Source of the DNA: Aquificota bacterium
Lineage (GTDB): Bacteria > Aquificota > Aquificia > Aquificales > Hydrogenothermaceae
DNA length: 64,000 bases
NCBI GenBank assembly: GCA_013153635.1
Contig: JAADDZ010000015.1
Location: 84,151-148,150, forward strand
Direction of reading: 5' to 3'
The notes beneath the pieces were generated by a model. The model ran no database searches, was not told the DNA's origin, and saw only the letters and a program-made list of their open reading frames with translations. Both the position numbers and the translations under genes were made by a program. How positions within the stretch are numbered: position 1 is the stretch's first letter; each line of letters starts with the position of its first letter. Of this stretch, positions 28,662 through 37,690 are shown piece after piece.

Positions 28662-28714
28662 ATGTTATAAGTTTATTTGAATATTAAAATATCTTTATGT
28701 AGGAGGTTTAGAAG

Positions 28715-29611
28715 ATGAAGAAAATGATAGGTGCTTTAGCTGTATCTTCCTTATTTGCTGTAGGTTCGATAGCGGCTGAACTCCCGATAGAAGTTCACGG
28801 AGGGGTTTCTGCTGGTTATCAGTACACCGATGGAAATAATGAAGGGTTTTTTGTATCTAACGCTTTAGTTGAGCTTTCAAAAGAAGCTAAAGACGGCATA
28901 GGATTTGCGGCGGCTTTTGGTTATCTTATGAACTGGGACCCTTCTACCACAGGAGATAGCTTTGGTCTTCAATATGGTTACCTTTCTGTACCTGTTGGAA
29001 AGCTCACAATAGACGCAGGGGTTCTCCCAACTATGGTTGGTTATGAAGTTGCCAATACTTATGCTAATCCAAACATCAATATAGCTACCATCTGGGGTGG
29101 ACAACCTGTTTACTATGGTGGATTAAGAGCTACTTACTCTTTGGGAGATGAAAATATATGGATAGAAGTAAATGATGACGGTAAAGATGTAGGTACTGAT
29201 GGTGCTTGGTCTGTTGGTGGTTCTGGAGATTTAGGTGCGGTTAGTATAGTTGCTAGTTATTATGCGTACAATAAAGATAGAGACATTGTAGATATTATTT
29301 TATCCTCTACGATTGGTGGTCTTGATGTAGCTTTAAATTTCGATTATCAAATCAATGATGGAAACGGTGATGATGGATATGGAGTAGCTTTTTACATAAT
29401 ACCTAAACTTGGAGAGATAGATATTCCTATAAGGATAGAGTCCTTTGATCCGGGAGATACTGGTGCGTATGGTGATAAAGGTTGGGATATTGCTATTACT
29501 CCTACTTTGAGACTAGGAAACGGCTATGCAAGAGCAGAAGTTTTCTATACTGATTATGATATAGCTGGAAGTGATACCCAAGTAGCTGTTGAATTTGGTC
29601 ATGTGTTCTAA
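28715..29611 (+). CDS. outer-membrane beta-barrel porin, BBP2-like
   Basis: 298 residues. A Sec signal peptide (about 1-20, ending SIAA) precedes a mature chain of alternating amphipathic strands rich in Gly, Tyr and Asp, ending in an aromatic residue (EFGHVF), the outer-membrane insertion signal. The segment VGYEVANTYANPNIN ... GGQPVYYGGLRATY resembles putative porin family BBP2. It is acidic, so passage of cations or small solutes is plausible, but the substrate is unknown. Its own ribosome site (TAGGAGG) and flanking terminators suggest a monocistronic unit. Position after amt may reflect nitrogen-linked uptake; this is inference. Confidence 0.78.
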   Translation: MKKMIGALAVSSLFAVGSIAAELPIEVHGGVSAGYQYTDGNNEGFFVSNALVELSKEAKDGIGFAAAFGYLMNWDPSTTGDSFGLQYGYLSVPVGKLTIDAGVLPTMVGYEVANTYANPNINIATIWGGQPVYYGGLRATYSLGDENIWIEVNDDGKDVGTDGAWSVGGSGDLGAVSIVASYYAYNKDRDIVDIILSSTIGGLDVALNFDYQINDGNGDDGYGVAFYIIPKLGEIDIPIRIESFDPGDTGAYGDKGWDIAITPTLRLGNGYARAEVFYTDYDIAGSDTQVAVEFGHVF

Positions 29612-29632
29612 TCTCTGCTGCTAAACCTACAA

Positions 29633-29651
29633 CGGAGCCTTTTAGGCTCCG
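29633..29651 (+). terminator. rho-independent terminator after porin gene
   Basis: CGGAGCCT and AGGCTCCG form a perfect 8-base-pair stem with a TTT loop, followed by AATTTATT. It lies between the convergent porin and fmt genes and could act in both directions. Confidence 0.8.
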
Positions 29652-29654
29652 AAT

Positions 29655-30593
29655 TTATTCAAATTTTTCTCCAACTTTGATGTGATAACCTTTTACTGCT
29701 TCAAAAGCGGGAATAGGTTTTGAATTTGGGAACTGAATTTTCTTAATAAGAATCTTCCCTTTTCCTGTTTGAACTACAAGCCCTTCTCCTTTTATTATCT
29801 GGGTTATTTTTCCTGCTTCATCTTCCACTGAAGTTTCATCTATTATTTTTGCTTCTAATATTTTTACTTGTTGGTCTCTAAAATCGGTAAAAGCTTTAGG
29901 CCATATTTTTAATGCCCGAATCTGATTAAAGATGTCTCTAGATGATTTTTTCCAATTTATCTTTCCTTCTGCCTTTTGTATAGGTTTTGCGTAGGTAGCT
30001 TTTTTATGATCTTGAGGTTTTTTTTGTATCTGTCCTTCTTCTATCTTATCCAAAACTTTTAAAAGGAGATTTGCTCCTTTTTTGGCGAGTTTATCGTGTA
30101 GAGATTTTATATCATCTGTATCTTTGATTTCTATCTCTTCACAGGCATATATATCTCCTGCATCTAACTCTTTTGTTATCTCCATTATACATACACCTGT
30201 TTTTGTTTTCCCTTCCATTAATGCTCTATGTATTGGTGCAGAACCTCTGTATTCTGGCAATAAAGATGCATGTACATTTATCGTTTTGAAATTAGGGATA
30301 TTTATTATCTCTTCTGGTAAAATCTTCCCGTATGCTACTACTACAAAGATGTCTGGATTCATATCTTTTAATATTTTTATCAGTTCTTTATTTTCCTTTA
30401 AGTTTTTAGGTTGGAGAACTTTTATATTATGTTTTAGAGCTTCTTCTTTTACAGGAGGAGGCTGAATTTTTTTCCCTCTGCCTTTTGGTTTGTCTGGTTG
30501 GGTTACCACTGCTAGTACTTTATGATTACTCTTTATAAGAGCTTTTAGGCTCTCTACTGCAAACTCTGGAGTTCCCCAAAAAATTACCTTCAA
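29655..30593 (-). CDS. fmt: methionyl-tRNA formyltransferase
   Basis: 312 residues. The N-terminus [17 protein letters not shown], the formyl-transfer block [21 protein letters not shown] and the [17 protein letters not shown] block are diagnostic. The C-terminal tRNA-binding domain begins around residue 205 ([22 protein letters not shown]). It formylates initiator Met-tRNA. Def (deformylase) is not adjacent. The ATG is preceded by AAGGAGAACAAG-like sequence. Confidence 0.96.
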   Translation of the reverse strand: MKVIFWGTPEFAVESLKALIKSNHKVLAVVTQPDKPKGRGKKIQPPPVKEEALKHNIKVLQPKNLKENKELIKILKDMNPDIFVVVAYGKILPEEIINIPNFKTINVHASLLPEYRGSAPIHRALMEGKTKTGVCIMEITKELDAGDIYACEEIEIKDTDDIKSLHDKLAKKGANLLLKVLDKIEEGQIQKKPQDHKKATYAKPIQKAEGKINWKKSSRDIFNQIRALKIWPKAFTDFRDQQVKILEAKIIDETSVEDEAGKITQIIKGEGLVVQTGKGKILIKKIQFPNSKPIPAFEAVKGYHIKVGEKFE

Positions 30594-30654
30594 CTTGTTC
30601 TCCTTGATTTATAATTTTGAAATATAATAACAAAAAATAAAAAGAGGAATTGGT

Positions 30655-32016
30655 ATGTTAGATAAAAGCTATCTTCAGCAGTGGGACAAGGAATATTTCT
30701 GGCACCCATTCACCCAGATGAAAGTTTACAGAGAAAAGGAGAATATTATTGTTGAAAGAGGTGAAGGTGTATATATATATGATATTTATGGAAATAGATA
30801 TTTAGATGGTGTTGCCTCATTATGGTGCAATGTTCACGGTCACAATCACCCTAAGTTAAATAAAGCTATTATCCATCAGTTAAAAAAGATAGCTCACTTT
30901 ACTACTTTAGGAGCTTCTAATATCCCAGCTATCGTTTTTGCTAAAAATCTTGTGGATATAGCTCCAGAAAAATTGACGAAAGTTTTTTATAGTGAAGATG
31001 GTGCTGAAGCTATGGAGATAGCGATAAAAATCGCTTACCACTATTGGCATAATAAAGGAGAAAAACAAAAAAATAAATTTATAACTCTTAGTGAAGCTTA
31101 TCATGGAGATACAATAGGAAGTGTGAGTGTTGGAGGGATAAATATTTTTCACGAAAAATACAAACCGTTACTTTTTGATGTTTACAGATTGCCCTCTCCT
31201 TACAGAGAAGCGGTGAAAAAAGTAGGAAGGGATAAAGCCTTAGAATATGACACCACAAAGCTTTTGATAGAAGAAGTTGAAGATTTTGTATTCCATCACC
31301 ATCAAGAGATAGCTTCTATCGTTTTAGAGGGTGGAGTACAAGGAGCGGCAGGAATTTTACCTTTTCCTCATGGATACCTAAAAGAAATTAGAAGAATCTG
31401 TGACGAGTATGGGATATTGATGATAGTAGATGAAGTAGCTACAGGTTTTGGAAGGTCTGGTTATATGTTTGCCTGTGAAAGAGAAGGGGTAGAGCCGGAT
31501 ATTATGGCTTTAGGAAAAGGGATAACAGGTGGTTATCTGCCACTTGCGGCTACTTTGGTTTCACAGGAGATTTTTGAAGCTTTTTTAGGAGAATTTGGGG
31601 AGGCTAAGCAGTTTTACCATGGACATACATATACAGGAAACCCTCTTGCGTGCAATGTTGCTATTGCAAATCTGGAAGTATTTGAAGAAGAACAAACATT
31701 GAAAAAACTCCAACCTAAGATAAAGCTCCTACAGGAGAAACTAGAGGAGTTTTGGGATTTGGAACATGTTGGAGATGTTCGCCAGTTTGGATTTATGGCT
31801 GGGATTGAAGTTGTAAAAGATAAAAAAAGTAACGAGCCGTATCAGTACGGTGATATGGTTGGTTTTAAGATAGCTGATGAGATGCTTAAAAAAGGGATAT
31901 GGATAAGACCTTTGGGAGACGTTATGGTGGTAATGCCTCCTTTGGTAATAACTCACCAAGAACTTGAGTATTTCTTAGACTCTCTCAAAGAGAGTATTAG
32001 GACAGTTACAGAATAG
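30655..32016 (+). CDS. bioA: adenosylmethionine-8-amino-7-oxononanoate aminotransferase
   Basis: 453 residues, standard BioA. The N-terminal WDKEYFWHPFTQMK and GVASLWCNVHGHNHP contain the SAM/substrate-binding aromatic residues. The class III aminotransferase site holds Asp in IVDEVATGFGRSG and the PLP Lys in ALGKGITGGYLPLAAT. It makes 7,8-diaminopelargonate for biotin. It is separated from bioD by about 29 kb. AGAGGAATTGGT precedes the ATG. It overlaps the convergent dGTPase by 11 bases. Confidence 0.96.
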   Translation: MLDKSYLQQWDKEYFWHPFTQMKVYREKENIIVERGEGVYIYDIYGNRYLDGVASLWCNVHGHNHPKLNKAIIHQLKKIAHFTTLGASNIPAIVFAKNLVDIAPEKLTKVFYSEDGAEAMEIAIKIAYHYWHNKGEKQKNKFITLSEAYHGDTIGSVSVGGINIFHEKYKPLLFDVYRLPSPYREAVKKVGRDKALEYDTTKLLIEEVEDFVFHHHQEIASIVLEGGVQGAAGILPFPHGYLKEIRRICDEYGILMIVDEVATGFGRSGYMFACEREGVEPDIMALGKGITGGYLPLAATLVSQEIFEAFLGEFGEAKQFYHGHTYTGNPLACNVAIANLEVFEEEQTLKKLQPKIKLLQEKLEEFWDLEHVGDVRQFGFMAGIEVVKDKKSNEPYQYGDMVGFKIADEMLKKGIWIRPLGDVMVVMPPLVITHQELEYFLDSLKESIRTVTE

Positions 32017-33037
32017 CCCACCCTTTTGGGATAAAAATCTTTTCATATGTTTTTATGGCAAACCTGTCTGTCATGCCTGCTACATAGTCTACAGATGCTT
32101 GATTTGGGTCGTATTCTCCCCATTTTTTTAGGTATTTTTCGTAAAATGGTATCTCATAATAGTTTTGAGTAAAGTATTCAAAAAGTGCTTTTACTATACC
32201 TTTTCCTTTTTCTAGCTCTTTTACAACCGGTTCAGATAAGTAAACATGTTCAAATAACCAGTCTCTCAATAGATACATCGTTTTATAGATTTTTTCTTCC
32301 ATTACTATATGCTGGTATTTATCTTCTATCGTTGCATTGATAACACTACTTACTATTGTTTTTATCCTTTGTGATTTAGTTTCTCCAAGAACAGCTACGA
32401 CCTGTGAAGGAATATCTGTGTAAGATATGATTTTAGCTCTTATTGCATCTTCTAAGTCATGATTTATGTATGCTATTTTGTCTGAAAGTCTTACTATTTC
32501 ACCTTCTAAACTTTTAGGCATATTCCCTTTTGTTATCAGTGGAGATTTTCCTTTGCTGTGTTTTAATATTCCGTCTTTGACTTCTTCTGTTAGATTTAAG
32601 CCTTCTCCCTCATTTTCTAGCTTTTCTACTATCCGAAGGCTCTGTTTTGCGTGATGGTAGCTTGTTTTTCCTTCTCTTAGTATAAACTCTCCAGCATGTC
32701 CAAAAGGGGTGTGTCCTAGGTCATGTCCTAGTGCTATAGCTTCCGTTAGGTCTTCATTTAGTCTAAGGGCTTTGGCTATGGTTTTCGCTATCTGGGCTAC
32801 TTCTAATGTATGGGTCATTCTTGTTCTGTAGTGGTCTCCTTCTGGAGCCATAAAAACTTGGGTTTTGTGCTTCAATCTTCTAAAAGATTTAGAATGTAAA
32901 ATTCTATCTCTATCTCTTTGAAACTTTGTTCTTATACTACACTCTTCTTCGTACTTGTTTCTCTTGGCTTCTTTACTTTTTGAAGCTCTACTATGGAGAT
33001 ATTTGTATTCTAGATTTTCTAGGTTTTCTCTAATCAT
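32006..33037 (-). CDS. dgt: dGTPase-like HD-domain triphosphohydrolase
   Basis: 343 residues. The HD metal ligands are spread over RMTHTLEVAQIAKTIAKAL, LGHDLGHTPFGHAGE and the later Asp in LSDKIAYINHDLEDA. The N-terminal block DRDRILHSKSFRRLKHKTQVF is typical of the bacterial deoxyguanosinetriphosphate triphosphohydrolase-like family. It hydrolyses dNTPs to nucleoside and tripolyphosphate and helps balance dNTP pools. The length is that of the short, type-2 group. Confidence 0.92.
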   Translation of the reverse strand: MIRENLENLEYKYLHSRASKSKEAKRNKYEEECSIRTKFQRDRDRILHSKSFRRLKHKTQVFMAPEGDHYRTRMTHTLEVAQIAKTIAKALRLNEDLTEAIALGHDLGHTPFGHAGEFILREGKTSYHHAKQSLRIVEKLENEGEGLNLTEEVKDGILKHSKGKSPLITKGNMPKSLEGEIVRLSDKIAYINHDLEDAIRAKIISYTDIPSQVVAVLGETKSQRIKTIVSSVINATIEDKYQHIVMEEKIYKTMYLLRDWLFEHVYLSEPVVKELEKGKGIVKALFEYFTQNYYEIPFYEKYLKKWGEYDPNQASVDYVAGMTDRFAIKTYEKIFIPKGWAIL

Positions 33038-33089
33038 AGTACCTTCCCTTTACGAAAAACTGTTTTGTAACATTCTATAATAGAACTAA

Positions 33090-33105
33090 TATGATATAAG
33101 TCATA
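33090..33105. promoter_or_regulatory. CRP/FNR-type half-palindrome upstream of the TlpA gene
   Basis: TATGA-TATAAG-TCATA contains TGA-N6-TCA, the spacing used by CRP/FNR-family regulators. It lies 15 bases upstream of a longer palindrome (33120-33143) and 14 bases beyond a TATAAT at 33076-33081. No search was possible; the match is short. Confidence 0.35.
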
Positions 33106-33119
33106 AATATTTTAGGAAA

Positions 33120-33143
33120 TATTATTAGAATATTCTAATAATA
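33120..33143. promoter_or_regulatory. perfect 24-base palindrome, candidate operator
   Basis: TATTATTAGAAT is followed directly by its exact reverse complement with no spacer. It ends 14 bases before the TlpA ATG and 5 bases before the AAAGGG ribosome site. It is not followed by a T-tract, so a terminator is unlikely; a dimeric repressor site is the best reading. Confidence 0.55.
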
Positions 33144-33157
33144 CTAAAGGGTTAATT

Positions 33158-33652
33158 ATGAAAACCTTTACTTATTTTGCTTACTTTTTAATACTGTTAC
33201 TCTTTGCTCCTTCTTTTGCACAAAAGAAAGCTCCCTATTTTGAACTTTTTGATGAAGATGGAAATACTGTAAAAAGCCATTCCTTAAAAGGTCAACCTAC
33301 AGTTCTTGTTTTTTGGGGTATTAACTGCTCTAGCTGTAGAGAAGACCTTCCTAAAATGGAAATTCTGTACCAAAAATATAAGGAAAAGAATATCCGTTTT
33401 TTTGCTATCGTTATGGATAGCAGTTCCATAGATGAGATTAAAAAAAGGAAGATTCAGTGGAATTTTACTATTCCTGTTCTTATCGGGAACAAAAAAATCA
33501 TGTATAAGTATAGAATAATAGGTGTCCCTATTACCTATATCCTTGATAAGGATATGAAAATTAAAAAGGTGCTATACGGAGTACAGCCTGTACAAAAAAT
33601 AGAAAAAATCCTTTTACAGTTGTTAAAAAATGAAAAAACAGCTAAAAATTGA
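33158..33652 (+). CDS. TlpA/ResA-family thiol-disulfide oxidoreductase
   Basis: 164 residues. A signal sequence (about 1-22) precedes a thioredoxin fold with the redox motif GINCSSCREDLPKME (CSSC), and the cis-Pro is in GVPITYILDKD. Located in the periplasm or anchored to the membrane, such proteins reduce apo-cytochrome or other envelope thiols. The start follows AAAGGG. Its stop codon overlaps the sigma-28 promoter of flgL. The upstream palindrome suggests dedicated regulation. Confidence 0.88.
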   Translation: MKTFTYFAYFLILLLFAPSFAQKKAPYFELFDEDGNTVKSHSLKGQPTVLVFWGINCSSCREDLPKMEILYQKYKEKNIRFFAIVMDSSSIDEIKKRKIQWNFTIPVLIGNKKIMYKYRIIGVPITYILDKDMKIKKVLYGVQPVQKIEKILLQLLKNEKTAKN

Positions 33653-33669
33653 CCTATCGATTCCGATAA
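33643..33669 (+). promoter_or_regulatory. sigma-28 (FliA) flagellar promoter for flgL
   Basis: TAAAAATT-N11-TCCGATAA matches the sigma-28 consensus TAAAGTTT-N11-GCCGATAA with the exact 11-base spacer and seven of eight -10 positions. It begins inside the last codons of the TlpA gene and is 34 bases upstream of the flgL ATG. Confidence 0.75.
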
Positions 33670-33703
33670 TTATAACCAAGAAAAAATATATGTGAGTGAA
33701 GCT

Positions 33704-34645
33704 ATGAGAATCCCAGATATAGCTTTTTTTGATACTTTTATAAAGTACGACCGACTAAAAGAAAAAGATATTAAAAAGTTTACCCAGCAACTTGCATCTG
33801 GGAAAAAGATTCTTACTCCTTCTGATAATACAGTAGATACTGTTAGGTCTTTGAGGCTTTCCAATATCGCTGACGACTTAAATGTGTACAGAAAAAATAT
33901 AGATATTGTCAAATCTACTCTAGAGATTGCTGAAGATTCGTTAAGGTCTACTGTAGATGCTATGCAGGAAACGAGAGTAGAGATTATTAGACTTCACAAT
34001 ACAGGTGTGCTTGACTATGAAGATGCACAGATAGTAAAAGATTTTTTAGAAGGTATGAGAGATTATGTTATTGATATGGCTAATGTAAAAGTAGGAGATT
34101 CCTATATATTTTCTGGAGTAAGAAATCAAATAACTCCTTTTGATTCTGCTGGAAATTACAGTGGAGCGGTAGAGGAGTCAAAAGTTTTTATATCAAAAGG
34201 TGTAGAAACCAGCAATAACTTTAGTGGAAAAGATTATTTTGGCGTTAATGAAATCACAAACAAAATAACGGTAGTAGAAGTGATAGACCAGATTATTAGT
34301 ATAATTGATAGCGGTGATTTATCCCAGATTCATAACAGAACCATAAATCTATCTATAGGTGGAAAATCCTATGGAGATGTAAAACTCTTAGAAGCTTTCG
34401 ATATTGGTCTTTCTGAACTGATGAAGTACCAATCAAAAATCGGCTCTGATGTAAACGTTATTGATAACATATATCAGCAACATCTACAGATAGAAGTTAA
34501 TGTTAAAAATCTCCAATCAAAATTAGAAGACGCCGACTATGCATATGCTATATCAGAACTAGAAAAAGCAAAAACGTCTTATCAAGCTTTGCTTTCATCT
34601 ATCGCTCAAAATAAAGACCTTAGTTTGCTAAATTTTATTAGTTAG
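33704..34645 (+). CDS. flgL: flagellar hook-associated protein 3
   Basis: 313 residues from ATG at 33704; a GTG at 33692 is in frame but gives no family match. The N-terminal flagellin-like helix (MRIPDIAFFDTFIKYDRL ... QQLASGKKILTPSDN) and the C-terminal helix (LEDADYAYAISELEKAKTSYQALLSS) are the D0/D1 coiled-coil halves shared by FlgL and flagellin. The middle GDSYIFSGVRNQITPF is FlgL-specific. FlgL links hook to filament. flgK, normally its neighbour, is absent; expression from a sigma-28 promoter explains how it can stand alone. Confidence 0.88.
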   Translation: MRIPDIAFFDTFIKYDRLKEKDIKKFTQQLASGKKILTPSDNTVDTVRSLRLSNIADDLNVYRKNIDIVKSTLEIAEDSLRSTVDAMQETRVEIIRLHNTGVLDYEDAQIVKDFLEGMRDYVIDMANVKVGDSYIFSGVRNQITPFDSAGNYSGAVEESKVFISKGVETSNNFSGKDYFGVNEITNKITVVEVIDQIISIIDSGDLSQIHNRTINLSIGGKSYGDVKLLEAFDIGLSELMKYQSKIGSDVNVIDNIYQQHLQIEVNVKNLQSKLEDADYAYAISELEKAKTSYQALLSSIAQNKDLSLLNFIS

Positions 34646-36224
34646 AGTTTAGTTTTATCTCTATAATAAACCTTGTTCCTTTGTTATTGCTGTCTAAATT
34701 TATACTCCAACCGTGACTGTACACTATTTTGTAAACGATAGGTAATCCTAATCCTGTACCTTTTGTTTTGGTGGAGAAAAACGGCTTAAATATTTTGTCT
34801 TTTATCTCTTCTGGAATACCTGTTCCAGAATCTTCAAAGGTTATTCTTATTATTTTACTGTTCTGTTTTTCTATTAGTTTTGTCTGGATTTTAAATACCT
34901 TAGGTGGCTCTTTTTTTTCTCTAAGAGTATCTAATGCATTGATAGCAAGATTAAGGATTATCTGTTTAAACAGATTTTTATCAAATTTTATTTTAGGTAT
35001 ATTAGTATCTAACTCTAATTGGAGCTGGATATTTTCATTTTTAAAATCATCTTCTAACAGTTTTATACTTTCTTCTATCACAGAGTTTAGATTATGGTAC
35101 TCAAATTTTGGCTCTATCAGTTTTGAAAAATTCAAGAAAGATACTGTTATCTCGTTTAGCCTATTGACTTCGTTCCTGATAACAGTGGAAAATTCTTTTA
35201 CCAAAGGGTTATTTACATTCCTTCTCATGTAATCAGCCGCGTTTCCTATAGCATATAGAGCATTTTTAATCTCGTGGGCTATCTTTGCACTCATCTCTCC
35301 CATACTTGCAAGACAGTTTAGAGTTTCCCTTTCTTTATATGCTTCTTCTAACTTTTTTAAGTAATCTTGTAGGGAGGCTGTCATCATATAAAAGCTATAC
35401 GTTAGCTCCTCTATCTCTCCTGACACAGAGTTTTTGTATTTTGGACAGTTTTGACACTCTCTTAAGGTTAGCTCTCCTAGCTCTTGCATGATTTTTGATG
35501 CATTTTCACTAGATAACCAACATTCTTCAGATATTCCCTTTGTACACTCTTTTGATAGTTTTGGTTTAAAAACTTTTTCTACTTTTAGGGGTTTATCTAT
35601 GTTAGAGGCTAGATTTACTATCTTATCTTTTAGAACTTTGATAGGTCTAATCATAATCCCAGAGATAACAAAAGTCCCTATAAAAGAAGCAAAAATCACA
35701 AAAAAGGATATGGATAGAGTTTGTATAGCGATTTTTAGAATATCAAAATCTACAGAAGCTTTTAAGATTTCTCTATCATATGAGGTTACTACGTACCCTA
35801 TAGGGGTTGTTTCTACCGTAACTGGATAGAAATACTTGATTAGATTTTTATTTTTTTCTAAAAAGGCTTCTTTTTTTTGACCAAATTTATCTAAAAGCTC
35901 CCGGGAAAACTTGCCAAGATTTCCAATATCAGAGTGTCCTATGATTCTACCATCTATATCTAGAACTACTACTTCATCTATTGATTCTAAAGATGAGATA
36001 GTTTTTACCATCTCGTCGATTTTTTCTAGATTCCTTACGATAAAAAAATCTTTATAACTCTCTATTATGTTTACTATACTTTTGACTGTATTTTTTTCTC
36101 TTTCTTTTAAAAGGTTCTTCTCAAAATTAGCTACAGCAAAAAGAATAGAGCCTACTAAGATTATCAATATATAAACAGAAGTTAAAAAAGCTATTTTCCA
36201 TTGTATTGATAGATTTTTCATCAC
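34638..36224 (-). CDS. membrane sensor histidine kinase with Cys-rich linker
   Basis: 528 residues. TM1 is at about 9-31, then a periplasmic/extracellular domain with two acidic sensor strands, TM2 at about 165-190 and a HAMP-like region. About residues 223-268 hold four cysteines (ECTKGISEECW ... RECQNCPKYKN), like the CW/CP motifs that bind a cofactor or metal in some sensors. The HisKA box MGEMSAKIAHEIKNALYAIG carries the phospho-His. HATPase has NLAINALD and DSGTGIPEEIKDKIF...GTGLGLPIV. The ATG overlaps the PhnD-like stop, so they are one operon with it. The likely partner is the divergent response regulator at 37691. Confidence 0.92.
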   Translation of the reverse strand: MMKNLSIQWKIAFLTSVYILIILVGSILFAVANFEKNLLKEREKNTVKSIVNIIESYKDFFIVRNLEKIDEMVKTISSLESIDEVVVLDIDGRIIGHSDIGNLGKFSRELLDKFGQKKEAFLEKNKNLIKYFYPVTVETTPIGYVVTSYDREILKASVDFDILKIAIQTLSISFFVIFASFIGTFVISGIMIRPIKVLKDKIVNLASNIDKPLKVEKVFKPKLSKECTKGISEECWLSSENASKIMQELGELTLRECQNCPKYKNSVSGEIEELTYSFYMMTASLQDYLKKLEEAYKERETLNCLASMGEMSAKIAHEIKNALYAIGNAADYMRRNVNNPLVKEFSTVIRNEVNRLNEITVSFLNFSKLIEPKFEYHNLNSVIEESIKLLEDDFKNENIQLQLELDTNIPKIKFDKNLFKQIILNLAINALDTLREKKEPPKVFKIQTKLIEKQNSKIIRITFEDSGTGIPEEIKDKIFKPFFSTKTKGTGLGLPIVYKIVYSHGWSINLDSNNKGTRFIIEIKLNSN

Positions 36225-37033
36225 TTTAACATAGGATACTGATTTAGTATAGATTTATAATCTTTCAAAATATCAAAAAGTCCCGCTGGTGGTGGAACAA
36301 AAGCATCTATCCCAAGCCTTTTTAACGTCTTTTCATCATTTAGGTGATAGAGAGATTTTACGATTTTTCTAAACTTTCTTTTTGGGAGATTCGTTGACAG
36401 ATTTACTACATATCTTGGGACATATGGAGATTTGGCAAGGATTTTTATACCTTTATCTAAAAACTTTAGAGCGCTTTCTTCTTTTACACCTGCCGCATCA
36501 GCTAGTCCTGCTATTACAGCTAAGATAGCCGCTTTATCTGAACCAGAACTCCACAAGTCTGGAATATCTTCATAAGTTATCCCTTCTTTACTCAAAACAT
36601 AAAGAGGCATAACACAATTACTGGCACATATGGAACTTCCTAAAGTAACTCTTTTGTCTTTTAGGTCTTTTACCGTTTTTATATCACTATCTTTTCTTAC
36701 TACTATTACTCCTGACTCTAAAATCTGCCCATTTATCTTTATTACAGCAACAGCATTTATATCAAAACCTCTATCTTTTAACTCAAAATACACAATAGGA
36801 CAGGTTATAGACATATCTATCTGCTCTTTCTCATAAAGGTATAAAAGCTGGTCAACTTTTGCTATGATTTTAAGCTCTACAGGCTCATTTATCCGTTTTG
36901 CTAGGTATTCTGATAGGTTTTTGAATCTTTTATACTCTTGGACTGGATTTCCAGCAGATAATATAGCTAAAGTAAAGGCGTATGATAATTTATAAAAAAG
37001 AATTAGAAAAAGAATGCTACTTCTTTCTACCAT
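36221..37033 (-). CDS. PhnD-like periplasmic substrate-binding protein, probable sensor partner
   Basis: 270 residues. A signal peptide (about 1-19) precedes a phosphate/phosphonate-binding-type fold (NPVQEYKRFKNLSEYLAKR at the first strand, then VVRKDSDIKTVKDLKDKRVTLG). In this family the ligand loop is usually SSTSG; here it reads GSSICASNCVMPL, with two Cys three residues apart, and another Cys occurs in SITCPIVYF. No ABC permease or ATPase is nearby; instead it is translationally coupled to a histidine kinase. That context suggests ligand sensing, as in TtrS-type tetrathionate sensors whose input domain is a PhnD fold. Confidence 0.82.
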   Translation of the reverse strand: MVERSSILFLILFYKLSYAFTLAILSAGNPVQEYKRFKNLSEYLAKRINEPVELKIIAKVDQLLYLYEKEQIDMSITCPIVYFELKDRGFDINAVAVIKINGQILESGVIVVRKDSDIKTVKDLKDKRVTLGSSICASNCVMPLYVLSKEGITYEDIPDLWSSGSDKAAILAVIAGLADAAGVKEESALKFLDKGIKILAKSPYVPRYVVNLSTNLPKRKFRKIVKSLYHLNDEKTLKRLGIDAFVPPPAGLFDILKDYKSILNQYPMLK

Positions 37034-37544
37034 ACTTTTCCTTTATCTTTTTAAAGTCGTGTACAATGGCAGGAACCAATCTATAACCTTGGTCTTGTAA
37101 GACAGCCAGTTTAGCTACTCCGGCAGGTGTAAGTATAACAAATGGAAGTACATCTTCTTTTGAGTAACCTAGCGCTCTTATAGCGTTGTAGCATACATAA
37201 AACTTTATCCCATAACCTTTATTAAAAGATTTCATTCTAGCTATAACATCTTTGAATTTTTCAAAATTATCTTTAACGAAGATAGCCACTTCAGGACCGT
37301 GACTTACAACCACTATTTCTACCTCTTCAAAAGGAGAATATTCAGAATAAGCTTTTAGATGATTTGATATATAGTTTAGAGCTTGGTTTACTGCTTCTGG
37401 ACTTTGTAGATTCCAGTCATAGACTACTTTTGTAGAAGGATACGTACTGTCTGAAATCTCCAAAACAGCTTCCTTCTGTTTTTCTTTCGCTAATGAGGAC
37501 AAAACCAGTACTAACATAGCCAAAATTAAAAAATTTTTAAACAT
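37017..37544 (-). CDS. exported DsrE-family protein
   Basis: 175 residues from ATG at 37544, preceded by GGAGGAAAGAG; a longer frame to 37691 would lack both a ribosome site and a proper signal. Residues 1-19 form a signal peptide. The rest is a DsrE/F fold with the segment VVVSHGPEVAIFVKDNFEKF and one Cys in FYVCYNAIRALG, the position of the persulfide-carrying Cys in DsrE-like proteins. The C-terminal segment VILTPAGVAKLAVLQDQGYRLV matches periplasmic DsrE relatives of sulfur bacteria. It is the first gene of a three-gene unit with the PhnD-like protein and kinase. A sulfur-carrier role outside the cytoplasm is likely but inferred. Confidence 0.83.
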   Translation of the reverse strand: MFKNFLILAMLVLVLSSLAKEKQKEAVLEISDSTYPSTKVVYDWNLQSPEAVNQALNYISNHLKAYSEYSPFEEVEIVVVSHGPEVAIFVKDNFEKFKDVIARMKSFNKGYGIKFYVCYNAIRALGYSKEDVLPFVILTPAGVAKLAVLQDQGYRLVPAIVHDFKKIKEKYGRKK

Positions 37545-37690
37545 CTCTTTCCTCCAGAGCCTTTTTGTTTTGGTGTTACAAAAATAATATATTCTGTCAT
37601 TTAAAATAGCAAATAAGTTAGTATATTCAAACATTGCAGTATATTTATTATATTTATAATATATAAGGGTAAATATCTGGAGGTTTTTCA

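Noticed and set aside
37620..37670. AT-rich palindrome ATTATA-TT-TATAAT between the DsrE and regulator genes as an operator
   Set aside because: Such short AT-only symmetry is expected by chance in this composition; no second copy was seen.
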